Origin: Streptomyces sp.
GTDB lineage: Bacteria; Actinomycetota; Actinomycetes; Streptomycetales; Streptomycetaceae
Assembly: GCF_031178505.1 (NCBI RefSeq)
Contig: NZ_JAPSIW010000005.1
Location: 1-43,485, forward strand
DNA length: 43,485 nucleotides
Direction: 5' to 3'
The translations under genes and the position numbers were made by a program. How positions within the stretch are numbered: the first letter of the stretch is position 1; each line of letters starts with the position of its first letter. A model generated the notes under the pieces. It saw only the letters and a list, made by a program, of their open reading frames with translations, was not told the DNA's origin and did no database searches. Positions 1 through 10,030 of the stretch are shown piece after piece.

Positions 1-1
1 G

Positions 2-115
2 TGGCAGCGGCTCACCGCGGGAGCCTTCGTGGCGGCGTTCGTCCCGCTGCTCGTCTTCTTCGCCCTCCGGCGGCACTTCGCACGGGGACTGCTCGCCGGA
101 TCGGTCAAGGGATGA
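2..115 (+). CDS. Carbohydrate ABC transporter permease, C-terminal end (partial)
   Basis: Only the last 37 codons are in the window. Frame 2 reads WQRLTAGAFVAAFVPLLVFF followed by ALRRHFARGLLAGSVKG and a stop. This matches the last transmembrane helix and the RxFxxGLxxGSVKG tail typical of MalG-type (MalFGK2-like) sugar ABC permeases, which form the membrane channel for an imported sugar. The TGA stop at 113-115 overlaps the ATG of the following LuxR-type regulator (ATGA), so the two are probably translated from one transcript. That suggests the regulator belongs with an uptake operon upstream of the window. Substrate cannot be inferred from this tail. Confidence 0.75.
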   Translation, partial: WQRLTAGAFVAAFVPLLVFFALRRHFARGLLAGSVKG

Positions 116-2871
116 GCCCCGGCCGGCACGAGGGGGAAGGCAGGGCGGTGCCCGGGAGCGCGGCGCTGAGCCGGCCCGGGCTGCGGGGCCGCGAAGCCGA
201 GCTGGAGCGGCTGCGCGCCCTGGTCGACGCGGTGCGCGATGGCGAGGGAGGAGCGATCGCGCTGCTCCTGGGCGAGCCCGGGATCGGGAAGACCGTACTG
301 CTGCAGGAGACCGTCTCGATCGCGCGGGCGCACGGGTTCCACGTCAGCCACGGACGCGCCGAGGAACTGCACGAGCTGGCACCGCTGGCCTCGCTGGCCT
401 CCGGCCTCCTGCACGGCGACCCGCCGCTGCTGTCGAGCACGGATTTCGCGGACCTCGCGGGCCACCACGACCAGCGCGTCTGGCTCGTCGAACGACTGGC
501 CCAGCTGATCGAGGAGCGCTCGGCGGACGCGCCCGTACTGATCGCGGTCGACGACGTCCAATGGGCCGACCCGCTGAGCCGGTTCGCCCTGAGCGTCATG
601 CCGGCACGGCTGCTCAGCTCCCCGGTCCTCTGGCTGCTCACGGGCAGGAACGACCCGGAACTGTACGGGCAGGGGACACGGACGACGACCCTCCCCCTCC
701 GGCCGCTGTCCGGCACGGCCCTGGCCGAGTTGGCACGGGACGTCCTCGGCGGGAACGTGCCGACGCGGATCGCGGAACTCCTCGACGGGGCGGGAGGCAA
801 CCCCTTCCTCGCGGCCGAGATGCTCACGGGCGTCGCGGCGTCGGGCGCGGACACGACGGAGCGGCTGATCCTCGGTGTACGCGACCGGCTGGCCGATCTC
901 CGGCCGGACACCCTCCACTTTCTGCGGATCGGCTCGGTCCTCGGCCGCGCGTTCTCGCTCGCGGACGCCGCCGCCCTGTGCGGCCGGCCCGCATCCGGCC
1001 TCAGCGCCGAAGTGGGCGAGGCGATCACGGCAGCCCTCCTCCACGACGACGGCGAACGTCTCCTGTTCCGCCACGACCTGCTCCGTCAGGCGGTGTACGC
1101 CGATCTCGTCCCCTCCGTACGCCGGGCGCTGCACCGCGAGGCCGCGAGCCGGCTCGTCGCGGCGGGCCGGAGCTCGACCGACGCGGTCCCGCATCTGCTG
1201 AAGAGCGCCGAACCCGGCGACCGGGAGGCGATCGCGCTGCTCGGCACGGCTGCCGCGGACGTGATCGCCGTGATGCCCGACCTCGCGGCCGACCTGGCCG
1301 TACGTGCCCTGGAACTCGTACCGCCCCATGCGCCCATGGTCTTCGACGTGGGGGAACGGGCCGTCGTCGCGCTGACCCGCGCGGGCCGGTACATCCAGGC
1401 ACGGGACACCGGGGACATGCTGCTCGCCCGGCAGCCGCCCCTGGACGTCTTCGCCCGCCTGCAGTCCGTGCTCGGCGACACGCTGTGGCACCTCGACGAC
1501 GTCCACGAGCTGACCCGCCGCTCGACGGCGGCGCTGGCAGCCGTCACCGACCCGGTGATCCGCGCCCGGCTCACCGCCCGGCAGGCCCTCGCCCGGTCCC
1601 GCGGGCGCGACCTCGGGGCCGCTCGCGAGACCGGCGAACGGGCGCTCGCCGAGGCGAAGCGGTCCGGCGACAGGGAGGCCCGTGTCCTCGCGCTGTGGGG
1701 TCTCGGCGAGATCGCCCTCAACGCGGGCGACTGCGCCGCCGCCGCGGAACACCACACGGCGCTGAGCGTGTTCGACACGGCCTTCCTGCCCGAGGAGGCC
1801 GTCGCCCGCATCCACCTGGACGACTTCGACACCGTACGGCGACTGCTCCGGACGGCGGGCGACGCGCCCCTGCGCCCCGCCATGCTGATCTGGGCGCAGG
1901 GAACCCTGAACATGGGGCTCGGCCGGCTCGACGACGCGGACGCCGACTTCGTCACCGCCGAGCGGCTCGAAGTGGACCTCCACGTGCCCGGCAACCTGGT
2001 CAACATCCGCGTCAACCGCGGCATCCTCGCGATGCTGCGCGGCGACCGCGAAGCCGCGTTGGAACACCTGGACGTCGTGCGGGCGGCCGTGGCCGAGCGG
2101 CCGAACACGGGCAACCACGCCACGCACCAGTACTTCGAGGCCGTCGTCGCCGAAGCCGGAGGCGACCACGCGGCGGCGGCCGAACTGGTCCGGTCCGTGC
2201 AGCGCGACCATCCCTTCTTCCGCTGGCGGCTCCTGCGCCCCCATGTCATCCAGGCCGTGCGGATCGCCCTGCGCGGCGGGGACCGGGAGCTGGCCGAGGG
2301 CCTCGCGGCCCAGGCGGCGGAGCACGCCGTCCGCAACCCTTCCGTGCCGACCGCACAGGGGACGGCCGCCCACGTGGCCGGCCTGGTGAACGCCGACCAC
2401 GGGCTCCTGGAGCGGTCGGTCCGCGTGCTGCTCACCGGCCCTAGGCCGCTGCCCCTCGCCGCCGCTTCCGCCGACCTCGGGCGCGCGCTTCTCGCGGCCG
2501 GCGACTCCGCTGCGGCACCCGCCCTGACCAGGGCGCACGACCTCTACGCCCGGGCGGGGGCCGACGCCGAGGCAGAGCGGGTGCGGGCCGACCTAAAGCG
2601 GGCCACGAGCCACTCCGGCCGACGCACCGGAGGCCCCCGGCCGCGCCTCGGCCAGGGCTGGGAGGCGCTCACGGCCTCGGAACGCAAGGTGGCCCGGCTG
2701 ATCGCAGCAGGCCACACCAACCGGTCGGCCGCGGAGGTCCTCGTCGTCTCGCCGCACACGGTCAACACCCATCTGGCGTCGATCTTCCGCAAGCTCTCGG
2801 TGCGCTCGCGGGTCCACCTGGCCCGGCTCGTGCTCGCGGAGGACGACGCCGGAACAGACACCGGCGGCTGA
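112..2871 (+). CDS. LAL-type LuxR family transcriptional regulator (AAA ATPase + HTH)
   Basis: A 919-aa cytoplasmic DNA-binding regulator of the LAL (MalT-like) class. An intact Walker A GEPGIGKT lies at about residues 54-61 and Walker B (VLIAVDDVQWAD) near 142-152. A long helical TPR-like middle follows, and a C-terminal LuxR HTH (LTASERKVARL ... VSPHTVNTHLASIFRKL) occupies about the last 65 residues. Such proteins bind ATP and an inducer to activate target promoters. I chose ATG 112 because it overlaps the stop of the upstream ABC permease (ATGA); the frame is open further upstream, but that part is the permease gene in another frame. About 130 bp separate it from the hydrolase/monooxygenase genes downstream, which are plausible targets, although the permease coupling equally suggests sugar uptake. 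Family assignment is secure; the target is inference. Confidence 0.93.
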   Translation: MSPGRHEGEGRAVPGSAALSRPGLRGREAELERLRALVDAVRDGEGGAIALLLGEPGIGKTVLLQETVSIARAHGFHVSHGRAEELHELAPLASLASGLLHGDPPLLSSTDFADLAGHHDQRVWLVERLAQLIEERSADAPVLIAVDDVQWADPLSRFALSVMPARLLSSPVLWLLTGRNDPELYGQGTRTTTLPLRPLSGTALAELARDVLGGNVPTRIAELLDGAGGNPFLAAEMLTGVAASGADTTERLILGVRDRLADLRPDTLHFLRIGSVLGRAFSLADAAALCGRPASGLSAEVGEAITAALLHDDGERLLFRHDLLRQAVYADLVPSVRRALHREAASRLVAAGRSSTDAVPHLLKSAEPGDREAIALLGTAAADVIAVMPDLAADLAVRALELVPPHAPMVFDVGERAVVALTRAGRYIQARDTGDMLLARQPPLDVFARLQSVLGDTLWHLDDVHELTRRSTAALAAVTDPVIRARLTARQALARSRGRDLGAARETGERALAEAKRSGDREARVLALWGLGEIALNAGDCAAAAEHHTALSVFDTAFLPEEAVARIHLDDFDTVRRLLRTAGDAPLRPAMLIWAQGTLNMGLGRLDDADADFVTAERLEVDLHVPGNLVNIRVNRGILAMLRGDREAALEHLDVVRAAVAERPNTGNHATHQYFEAVVAEAGGDHAAAAELVRSVQRDHPFFRWRLLRPHVIQAVRIALRGGDRELAEGLAAQAAEHAVRNPSVPTAQGTAAHVAGLVNADHGLLERSVRVLLTGPRPLPLAAASADLGRALLAAGDSAAAPALTRAHDLYARAGADAEAERVRADLKRATSHSGRRTGGPRPRLGQGWEALTASERKVARLIAAGHTNRSAAEVLVVSPHTVNTHLASIFRKLSVRSRVHLARLVLAEDDAGTDTGG

Positions 2872-2945
2872 GTGACCTCGGCGTCCCCGTGCAAGGTGTG
2901 GTGCGCGGTACGGCAACAGGAGGTGCGGGAGCGGTCCTAGCGTGA

Positions 2946-3842
<897 letters not shown>

Positions 3843-3880
3843 CGCCCCCGTTGAGACGAACCCAGGAGAGCAGACACCCC

Positions 3881-4966
3881 ATGCAGTTCGGCATCTTCAC
3901 CGTCGGTGACGTGACCATCGACCCCACCGACGGTCGCACCCCGTCGGAACACGAGCGCATCAAGGCGATGGTCGCCATCGCCCTCAAGGCGGAGGAGGTC
4001 GGCCTCGACGTCTTCGCGACGGGCGAGCACCACAACCCGCCGTTCGTCCCGTCGTCGCCGACGACCATGCTCGGCCACATCGCCGCCCGCACCGAGAAAC
4101 TGATCCTTTCCACGTCCACGACGCTGATCACCACCAACGACCCGGTGAAGATCGCCGAGGACTACGCGATGCTCCAGCACCTGGCCGACGGCCGGGTCGA
4201 CCTCATGCTGGGGCGTGGCAACACCGGTCCGGTCTACCCGTGGTTCGGACAGGACATCCGCCGGGGCCTCGACCTCGCCAAGGAGAACTACGCGCTGCTG
4301 CGCCGGCTGTGGCGCGAGGACGTCGTGGACTGGGAGGGCACGTTCCGTACGCCGCTCCAGTCCTTCACGTCGACACCCCGGCCCCTGGACGGCGTCCCGC
4401 CCTTCGTCTGGCACGGATCCATCAGGTCCCCCGAGATGGCGGAGCAGGCCGCCTTCTACGGCGACGGCTTCTTCCACAACAACATCTTCTGGCCGGCCGA
4501 CCACACCAGGCGCATGGTGCAGCTCTACCGGCGCCGGTTCGCGCACCACGGCCACGGCCGGCATCAGGACGCCGTCGTCGGCCTAGGCGGACAGGTCTTC
4601 ATGCGCAAGAACTCCCAGGACGCCGTGAACGAGTTCCGTCCCTACTTCGACAACGCTCCCGTGTACGGTCACGGCCCGTCGCTGGAGGACTTCACCGAGC
4701 AGACCCCGCTGACGGTGGGCTCTCCCCAGCAGGTCATCGAGCGGACCCTGTCGTTCCGGGAGAGCGTCGGCGACTATCAGCGCCAGCTGTTCCTGATGGA
4801 CCACGCGGGCCTGCCCCTGAAGACCGTCCTCGAACAGCTGGACATCCTCGGCGAAGAGGTCGTGCCCGTGCTGCGGAGGGAATTCGCCGAGGGCCGGCCG
4901 GCCGAAGTGCCGGCGGCTCCCACACACGCGTCACTGCGAGCCGTCCAGGAGGTGTCCGCCGCATGA
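3881..4966 (+). CDS. LLM class flavin-dependent oxidoreductase, CE1758-type
   Basis: A 361-aa luciferase-like (bacterial bilin-less TIM-barrel) flavin monooxygenase. N-terminal MQFGIFTVGD, the EHHNPPFVPSSP strand and the RVDLMLGRGNTGPVYPWFG stretch are hallmarks of the LLM superfamily. They resemble the FMN-dependent CE1758 family, which travels with a dedicated FMN reductase. It would use reduced FMN and O2 to oxidise an organic substrate in the cytoplasm. ATG 3881 is chosen because CCAGGAGAG lies 9-10 bases upstream and the protein then starts exactly at the first barrel strand; the frame remains open upstream into the previous gene. Its TGA overlaps the ATG of the reductase gene (ATGA), implying coupled production of monooxygenase and flavin supplier. 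Substrate not predictable from sequence. Confidence 0.93.
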   Translation: MQFGIFTVGDVTIDPTDGRTPSEHERIKAMVAIALKAEEVGLDVFATGEHHNPPFVPSSPTTMLGHIAARTEKLILSTSTTLITTNDPVKIAEDYAMLQHLADGRVDLMLGRGNTGPVYPWFGQDIRRGLDLAKENYALLRRLWREDVVDWEGTFRTPLQSFTSTPRPLDGVPPFVWHGSIRSPEMAEQAAFYGDGFFHNNIFWPADHTRRMVQLYRRRFAHHGHGRHQDAVVGLGGQVFMRKNSQDAVNEFRPYFDNAPVYGHGPSLEDFTEQTPLTVGSPQQVIERTLSFRESVGDYQRQLFLMDHAGLPLKTVLEQLDILGEEVVPVLRREFAEGRPAEVPAAPTHASLRAVQEVSAA

Positions 4967-5577
4967 AGCTGACCGTCGTCTCCGCGGGGCTGAGCACCCC
5001 CTCCTCCACCCGCCTGCTCGCGGACCGACTGGCCGAGGCGGCCCGCGACGAACTCGCCGCCCGGGGGCAGGCGCCGTCGACCGACGTCGTGGAGTTGCGG
5101 GAACTGGCCGGCGACATCGCCGACCACCTCGTGACCGGTTTTCCGCCGCCGCGGCTGAGCGCCGCGATCGACACGGTGACGACGGCCGACGGCCTGATCG
5201 TGGTGACCCCCGTGTTCGCGGCTTCCTACAGCGGTCTCTTCAAGTCCTTCTTCGACGTGATCGATCCGGACGCCCTCTCCGGGAAGCCGGTCCTGACCGC
5301 GGCGACGGGCGGCACCGCCCGCCACTCCCTGGTCCTCGAGCACGCCGTGCGCCCGCTCTTCGCCTATCTCCGCGCCGTGGTCGTGCCCACCGCCGTGTTC
5401 GCGGCCTCCGAGGACTGGGGCTCGGGCGGAGACGAGTACACCCACGGCCTGTCCGGCCGCGTCCACCGGGCGGGCGACGAGCTCGCCACGCTCATGGCGG
5501 CGCGCCCGGCCGGCGCGGAGCCCGAGGACGACGTCACCGTGCTCGAAAGGCAACTCGCCGACCTGCGCTTGGACTGA
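4963..5577 (+). CDS. NADPH-dependent FMN reductase, CE1759-type partner of LLM monooxygenase
   Basis: A 204-aa flavodoxin-fold FMN reductase. It begins MKLTVVSAGLSTPSSTRLLA, the phosphate-binding loop of the NADPH-dependent FMN reductase family, and contains the flavin-contact stretch VVTPVFAASYSGLFKSFFD. It would reduce FMN with NAD(P)H and pass it to the adjacent luciferase-like enzyme. The ATG at 4963 overlaps the monooxygenase stop by four bases and is preceded by CCAGGAGG within that gene, a strong coupling signal. Paired LLM plus dedicated reductase (CE1758/CE1759 duo) is a known arrangement in Actinobacteria. No sign of decay. Confidence 0.92.
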   Translation: MKLTVVSAGLSTPSSTRLLADRLAEAARDELAARGQAPSTDVVELRELAGDIADHLVTGFPPPRLSAAIDTVTTADGLIVVTPVFAASYSGLFKSFFDVIDPDALSGKPVLTAATGGTARHSLVLEHAVRPLFAYLRAVVVPTAVFAASEDWGSGGDEYTHGLSGRVHRAGDELATLMAARPAGAEPEDDVTVLERQLADLRLD

Positions 5578-5648
5578 GACGGGCCCTTGGCCGGGTGCCG
5601 GGCCACGGCGCCAGTGGTGGGCTTGCATGGTTCATACTGTTCCGCCGT

Positions 5649-8492
5649 ATGAGCGTGAACCGAGTGAGGACGAGGACCGTGCCCGGCGACCTCGAGCGTG
5701 TACGGGCTCCCCTCCACGGCAGGGACGCCGAACTGGCGTTCATCGAGGCGCGGCTCGACGCGCTCGACCGGGGCGAAGGCGGGATCATCCGCGTCGAGGG
5801 CCCCGTCGGCATCGGCAGGTCCAGGGTCCTCGCGGAGGCCGCGGCAGCCGCGCGGCGGCGCGGAACGAGGGTGTTCGAGGGAGCGGCGGCCCCCGGCGAA
5901 CCGTTCGTGCCGCTCGGCCCGCTCCTCGACGGTCTGCTCTCCGGCGAGGAACCGCTGTCGGGCGCCGTCCGCCTCAGGGACCTCGCCACGACACCCGGCC
6001 GGCGCTTCTGGCTGCTCCAGGAACTGGGGGACCGCTTGAGGGAGACGGCCCGGAACGGCCCCCTGCTCGTCGTCCTCGACGACCTCCAGTGGTGCGACGA
6101 CCTGACCCTTCTCACCTTCAACACCCTCGCGGCCGGACTCTCCTCGCACGCCATCCTGTGGCTGGTCGCCGTGCGCGGTGGCAGCGTGCCGTCGGGAGTG
6201 CGCACGACCCTGGACAGGATCCGGCGGGCGGGCGCACACGAGCTGGCGCTGGGAACGCTCGACGAGCGGGCGGCCGCGGGGATCACCGAGGACGTCCTCG
6301 GCGCCGCTCCCGGCCCGGACGTCCTCCGCGTCGTCCGCCGCGCCGAAGGGGTCCCGCAGCTGCTGGTCGAGCTGCTCGGCCCGCTGCGGGAGGTGGTGAC
6401 GATCGAGAACGGCACGGCCAGGCTGTCGGCCGGACCCCCCGCCCCACGGGAGCTCCCCTCGGTCGTGCGCCGCCTCGACCAGCTGTCCGACGAGGCACGG
6501 GAGCTGGTCGAGGCGGTGGCAGCCGTGGGCGGCCCGGTCACCATCGCGCTGCTGGCCGACCTGCTCGGCAGGTCCTCGGCGGGGCTCATCACCGCGGTGC
6601 GGGAATCCCTCGATGCCGATCTGCTCGCCGAAGACGGCGACCACCTAGCCTTCCGCCACGACCTGATCCGCGAGGCCGTGGAAGTCGGCCTCCCCCTGGC
6701 CCTGCGAAGAACCGGGCACGACCGGGCCGCCGAGCCGCCGCCGGAGAGCGTGGCCTTCCCTGTCGGGCGTCCCGGGCCGTCGGCCGGAAGAGCGGGGCCG
6801 GAAGACGCGACGGAGGCCTGCCGGCTGCGCACCGAGGCGGCGGAACTCGCGGCCACCGCTCCGGGACGTGCCGCGGAACGGAGCCTCAAGGCCCTCGAAC
6901 TCACCACCGCGGACGCCCCGGAGCGACCGCGGATCGTCGCCGAGACGATCCCGCTGCTCTGGCAGACGGGCCGGGCCGCCCCAGCGCGTGAGTTGGGAGC
7001 CGCCACACTGGCGGCCGGCGGTCTCGGACCGGAGGACGAGGCGCGCATACGCCTCGCCCTGGCACGCCTCGCCGTACCGTTCGACTTCTCCGAGGCGATC
7101 CGGCAGGCTCGGGCGGGGGCGGCCTTGCCCGGGACCCCCGTGGACGTCAGGGGACGGCTGCTCGCCATGCTCGCCGTGGGCCTGTCGATGTCGGGCGAGC
7201 ACGCGGCGGCCGAGCAGGCCGCCGCGCAGGCGTGGGAGACCGCGGCGGCAGCGGGGGACCGGTCCGCCGAGGCCACGCTGACGACGGTCCGCTCGGCCGC
7301 GAGTTTCCACCACATGGACTTGACCGAGGCGTTCCGGCAGGCCGAGCGGGCCGCCGCGCTGGCCGACGCCCTGGGCGTAAGCACCTCGCTGTGGGTCCCC
7401 GAGGCCTTGTGGCACGCTCTCCTGTCGAACACCACCGGACGCTCGGCGCAGGCGCTCGCCGCCGCGGAGGATGGCATCCGGATCACCGGGGAGCAGGGCC
7501 GGACGGCGGCCACCCGTATGTGGCTCATGACCCGTTCCCGCATCCTTCTGGAGGCCGGACGGCTGGCGGACGCCCGGGCGGACGCCGAAGCCGCGTCCGC
7601 GACGGCCGACGATCCCGGCCCCGGCAACCTCGCCGATGTCACGCTCCGGTACGTGATGATGCGCGTCGCCCTCCACACCGGCGACCGGGGGACCGCACGG
7701 GTGTACGCGGCGCAGGCGCGGCGCATGCGGAGCGACGACGCGCCCGTCGTCCGGCACTTCGGCTCCTGGATGCTGGCGCTGATGGCCGACTTCGAAGGCC
7801 GGCCCGACCGTGCCATGGCCGAACTCGACGAGACGATGACGTCACCCGCCGCGGACCGACCGGCCTACGCCGGCCTGGTCGACCCCGCCGACGCCCCGGT
7901 CCTCGTCCGCCTTGCGCTGCGTGCCGGCGCGCACGAACGGGCCGCGCAGGCAGTGACCCTGGCCGAGCGCATGGCCGCGCTCAACCCCGGCCTCACGCTG
8001 CTCGCCGCCACCGCCGCGCACGCCCGCGGGCTCCTGGACAACGACCTCGCCCCTCTCGTACGCGCCGTCCGGCTGTACGAGGACTGCCCCCGGCCGTTGG
8101 CCCGGGCGTCGGCACTGGAGGACGCCGGACGCAAGCTGGCGGCCACCCGCAGGTCCGAAGCGGTGCCGTACTTCGAGGCGGCCCTCGCGCTCTACGCGCG
8201 AGCGGGCGCCGAGCGGGACGTCGCACGCGTCCGCCGGCGCCTTCGGGCGGCCGGTGTCCGCCGCCGGCCCTCGACGGCCGGGCTCTCCGGCACGTGGCCC
8301 GAGCTGACAGCCGCGGAGATACGGGTGGTACGGCTCGTGGTCCGCGGGCTGACCAACCAACAGGTGGCCGAGCACCTCTCCCTCTCGCCGCACACGGTGG
8401 GTTCGCACCTGCGCCGGGCCTTCACCAAGCTCGACATCACCTCGCGCGTGGCGCTGACCCGGCTTGTGAAGAAGCGTGACAGCGGAGAGTAG
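5649..8492 (+). CDS. LAL-type LuxR family regulator with degenerate Walker A
   Basis: A 947-aa protein with the same layout as the regulator at 112-2871: N-terminal AAA-type ATPase, long TPR-like helical middle, and a C-terminal LuxR HTH (LTAAEIRVVRLVVRGLTNQQ ... LSPHTVGSHLRRAFTKL). Its P-loop reads GPVGIGRSR, so the invariant Walker A lysine is arginine (residue 57). Walker B (LLVVLDDLQWCDD, about residue 138 on) is kept. ATP hydrolysis may therefore be weak or lost, with nucleotide-independent or altered signalling. ATG 5649 has little Shine-Dalgarno; GTG 5679, preceded by GAGGACGAGG, is a good alternative start and would shorten the protein by ten residues. It follows the monooxygenase/reductase pair by about 70 bp and may control it. 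Confidence 0.9.
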   Translation: MSVNRVRTRTVPGDLERVRAPLHGRDAELAFIEARLDALDRGEGGIIRVEGPVGIGRSRVLAEAAAAARRRGTRVFEGAAAPGEPFVPLGPLLDGLLSGEEPLSGAVRLRDLATTPGRRFWLLQELGDRLRETARNGPLLVVLDDLQWCDDLTLLTFNTLAAGLSSHAILWLVAVRGGSVPSGVRTTLDRIRRAGAHELALGTLDERAAAGITEDVLGAAPGPDVLRVVRRAEGVPQLLVELLGPLREVVTIENGTARLSAGPPAPRELPSVVRRLDQLSDEARELVEAVAAVGGPVTIALLADLLGRSSAGLITAVRESLDADLLAEDGDHLAFRHDLIREAVEVGLPLALRRTGHDRAAEPPPESVAFPVGRPGPSAGRAGPEDATEACRLRTEAAELAATAPGRAAERSLKALELTTADAPERPRIVAETIPLLWQTGRAAPARELGAATLAAGGLGPEDEARIRLALARLAVPFDFSEAIRQARAGAALPGTPVDVRGRLLAMLAVGLSMSGEHAAAEQAAAQAWETAAAAGDRSAEATLTTVRSAASFHHMDLTEAFRQAERAAALADALGVSTSLWVPEALWHALLSNTTGRSAQALAAAEDGIRITGEQGRTAATRMWLMTRSRILLEAGRLADARADAEAASATADDPGPGNLADVTLRYVMMRVALHTGDRGTARVYAAQARRMRSDDAPVVRHFGSWMLALMADFEGRPDRAMAELDETMTSPAADRPAYAGLVDPADAPVLVRLALRAGAHERAAQAVTLAERMAALNPGLTLLAATAAHARGLLDNDLAPLVRAVRLYEDCPRPLARASALEDAGRKLAATRRSEAVPYFEAALALYARAGAERDVARVRRRLRAAGVRRRPSTAGLSGTWPELTAAEIRVVRLVVRGLTNQQVAEHLSLSPHTVGSHLRRAFTKLDITSRVALTRLVKKRDSGE

Positions 8493-8630
8493 TCGCTTCG
8501 TATCCCCTGCGGGCGTCATGACAATGCACGATTCGTGTGATGTGCCGACGCCGTCGCTTTCCTCAGACTGGTCAAGAGCCGCGGACATGGAGTAGCCCGC
8601 GGGGAACGTTGGTCGAGAGAGGAACAGCAC

Positions 8631-9878
8631 ATGACCGCAAGGCTCCAGCGAGCCCGCCCGGGAAGCCCTGAGCTCCAGGCGCTCGTCGACGAGCTCGCGG
8701 AACGGCTCGGCCGGTCCGTCGCCGTCGACGACCCGCTGGTCCGCATGGTCTGCACGAGCCGCCACTTCGGCGACGAGGACCGGGTCCGCATCGGCACCCT
8801 GTTGCAGGGCCGCGCCGACAACGCGGCCATCCGGTACGTCCTCGCCCAGGGCGTGACCCAGTGGTCCCGGGCCGGATTCATCGACGGCCGCGACGACCTC
8901 GGACTGCTGCCCCGCTACGTGGTGCCCCTGCGCGAGCGCGGGCATCTCCTCGGACTGCTCATGGTGGTCGTGCCCGAAAAGACGCTCACGGAGGACGAGA
9001 CACGTGCCATCGCCCGATCCGCGGACGCCATGGCTGCCCAGATGCACGGAGAGCACATCGCCGGCGACACCCGGAAGGCCGACGAGCGGGACCTCGTCCT
9101 CGAACTCGTCGGCACCGACGCCGCCGCCCGTACCACCGCACGGCGGCGGGGCAAGGAGCTCGGACTGCTCGGAGCGGCCGAGCACGTCATGGTCACCATC
9201 GTCCGGCTGAGCTGCGCGACGGAGCTCGTGCGGCAGTGCGAGGCGGCCCTGTGGGGAGCTCTGGAGGGGTTCCGGCAGACGCGTTCGGCCCAGGGCCTCA
9301 TCGCGGTCGACAAGGAGCGGGCGACACTGCTCCAGCTGCGCGACCACCCACCCGGCCAGGACGAGGTCACCGCTCAGTCCGCCCGCATTCTGGACGAACT
9401 CCGCACCTTCCTCGGCCCCTCGGCGGACGCCGTGATCGGCGTCGGCGGCCGGCACGCCGGCCTGGACGACGCCTGGACGTCGTACGAGCAGGCGCTCGTG
9501 GCGGCACGCGCGGCGCGCCGGCTGCCCACCCTGAAGAGCGCCGGTGACTGGGAGCTGCTCGGGGAGTTCGCGGTGCTGCTCCAGCTCCCCGAGCACGCCT
9601 TGAACGCTTCCTTGATCCCGAAGCCGCTCCGTGTCCTGAGTGGCACTCATGGCGGCGACCGCCTGCGGGACACCCTGCGCTGCTTCCTCGAACACGCGGG
9701 ATCGATACCCCGGACCGCGGACGCGCTGGGAATCCATCGCACCTCGCTCTACTACCGCCTGCGCCAGATCCAGGAGATCACCGGACTCGACCTCGACGAA
9801 GGCGCCCACCGGCTCACGCTGCACTTCGGCCTCAGGATCGAGGAACTCCTCGCCCCGGGCGCCGACGGGGCGGTCTGA
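8631..9878 (+). CDS. PucR/CdaR-type transcriptional regulator
   Basis: A 415-aa regulator. The first ~130 residues form a GAF/PucR-like sensory region, with VPLRERGHLLGLLMVV resembling the end of a GAF fold. The middle resembles the GGDEF-like insert of this family (SADAVIGVGGRHAGLDDAW, SYEQALVAARAARRL). The C-terminal ~60 residues carry the typical PucR HTH (LRDTLRCFLEHAGSIPRTAD ... HRTSLYYRLRQIQEITGLDL). Such proteins activate catabolic or secondary-metabolism genes in response to a small ligand. GAGAGGAAC precedes ATG 8631. The 138 bp between the LAL gene and this one carries no ORF and probably its promoter. The next gene is an alpha/beta hydrolase about 150 bp downstream, a likely target. 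Confidence 0.9.
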   Translation: MTARLQRARPGSPELQALVDELAERLGRSVAVDDPLVRMVCTSRHFGDEDRVRIGTLLQGRADNAAIRYVLAQGVTQWSRAGFIDGRDDLGLLPRYVVPLRERGHLLGLLMVVVPEKTLTEDETRAIARSADAMAAQMHGEHIAGDTRKADERDLVLELVGTDAAARTTARRRGKELGLLGAAEHVMVTIVRLSCATELVRQCEAALWGALEGFRQTRSAQGLIAVDKERATLLQLRDHPPGQDEVTAQSARILDELRTFLGPSADAVIGVGGRHAGLDDAWTSYEQALVAARAARRLPTLKSAGDWELLGEFAVLLQLPEHALNASLIPKPLRVLSGTHGGDRLRDTLRCFLEHAGSIPRTADALGIHRTSLYYRLRQIQEITGLDLDEGAHRLTLHFGLRIEELLAPGADGAV

Positions 9879-10030
9879 CCACGGACGCGCTCCGGCGACG
9901 CGGCTTCGACAAAGCGAGAAGGATTCACGCCTCGATTCCTACAGCTCGCGGTGGTGCGGGCGGCCTGCCCCATTCGATGATGTGCGAGACGGGCGGTACC
10001 GATGTGCCGCCTCTGACCAGGGGAGAGGTC

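Noticed and set aside
5534-7816. A 760-codon minus-strand frame opposite the second LAL regulator
   Set aside because: Ser/Arg/Ala-rich shadow; the plus strand carries Walker and HTH motifs.
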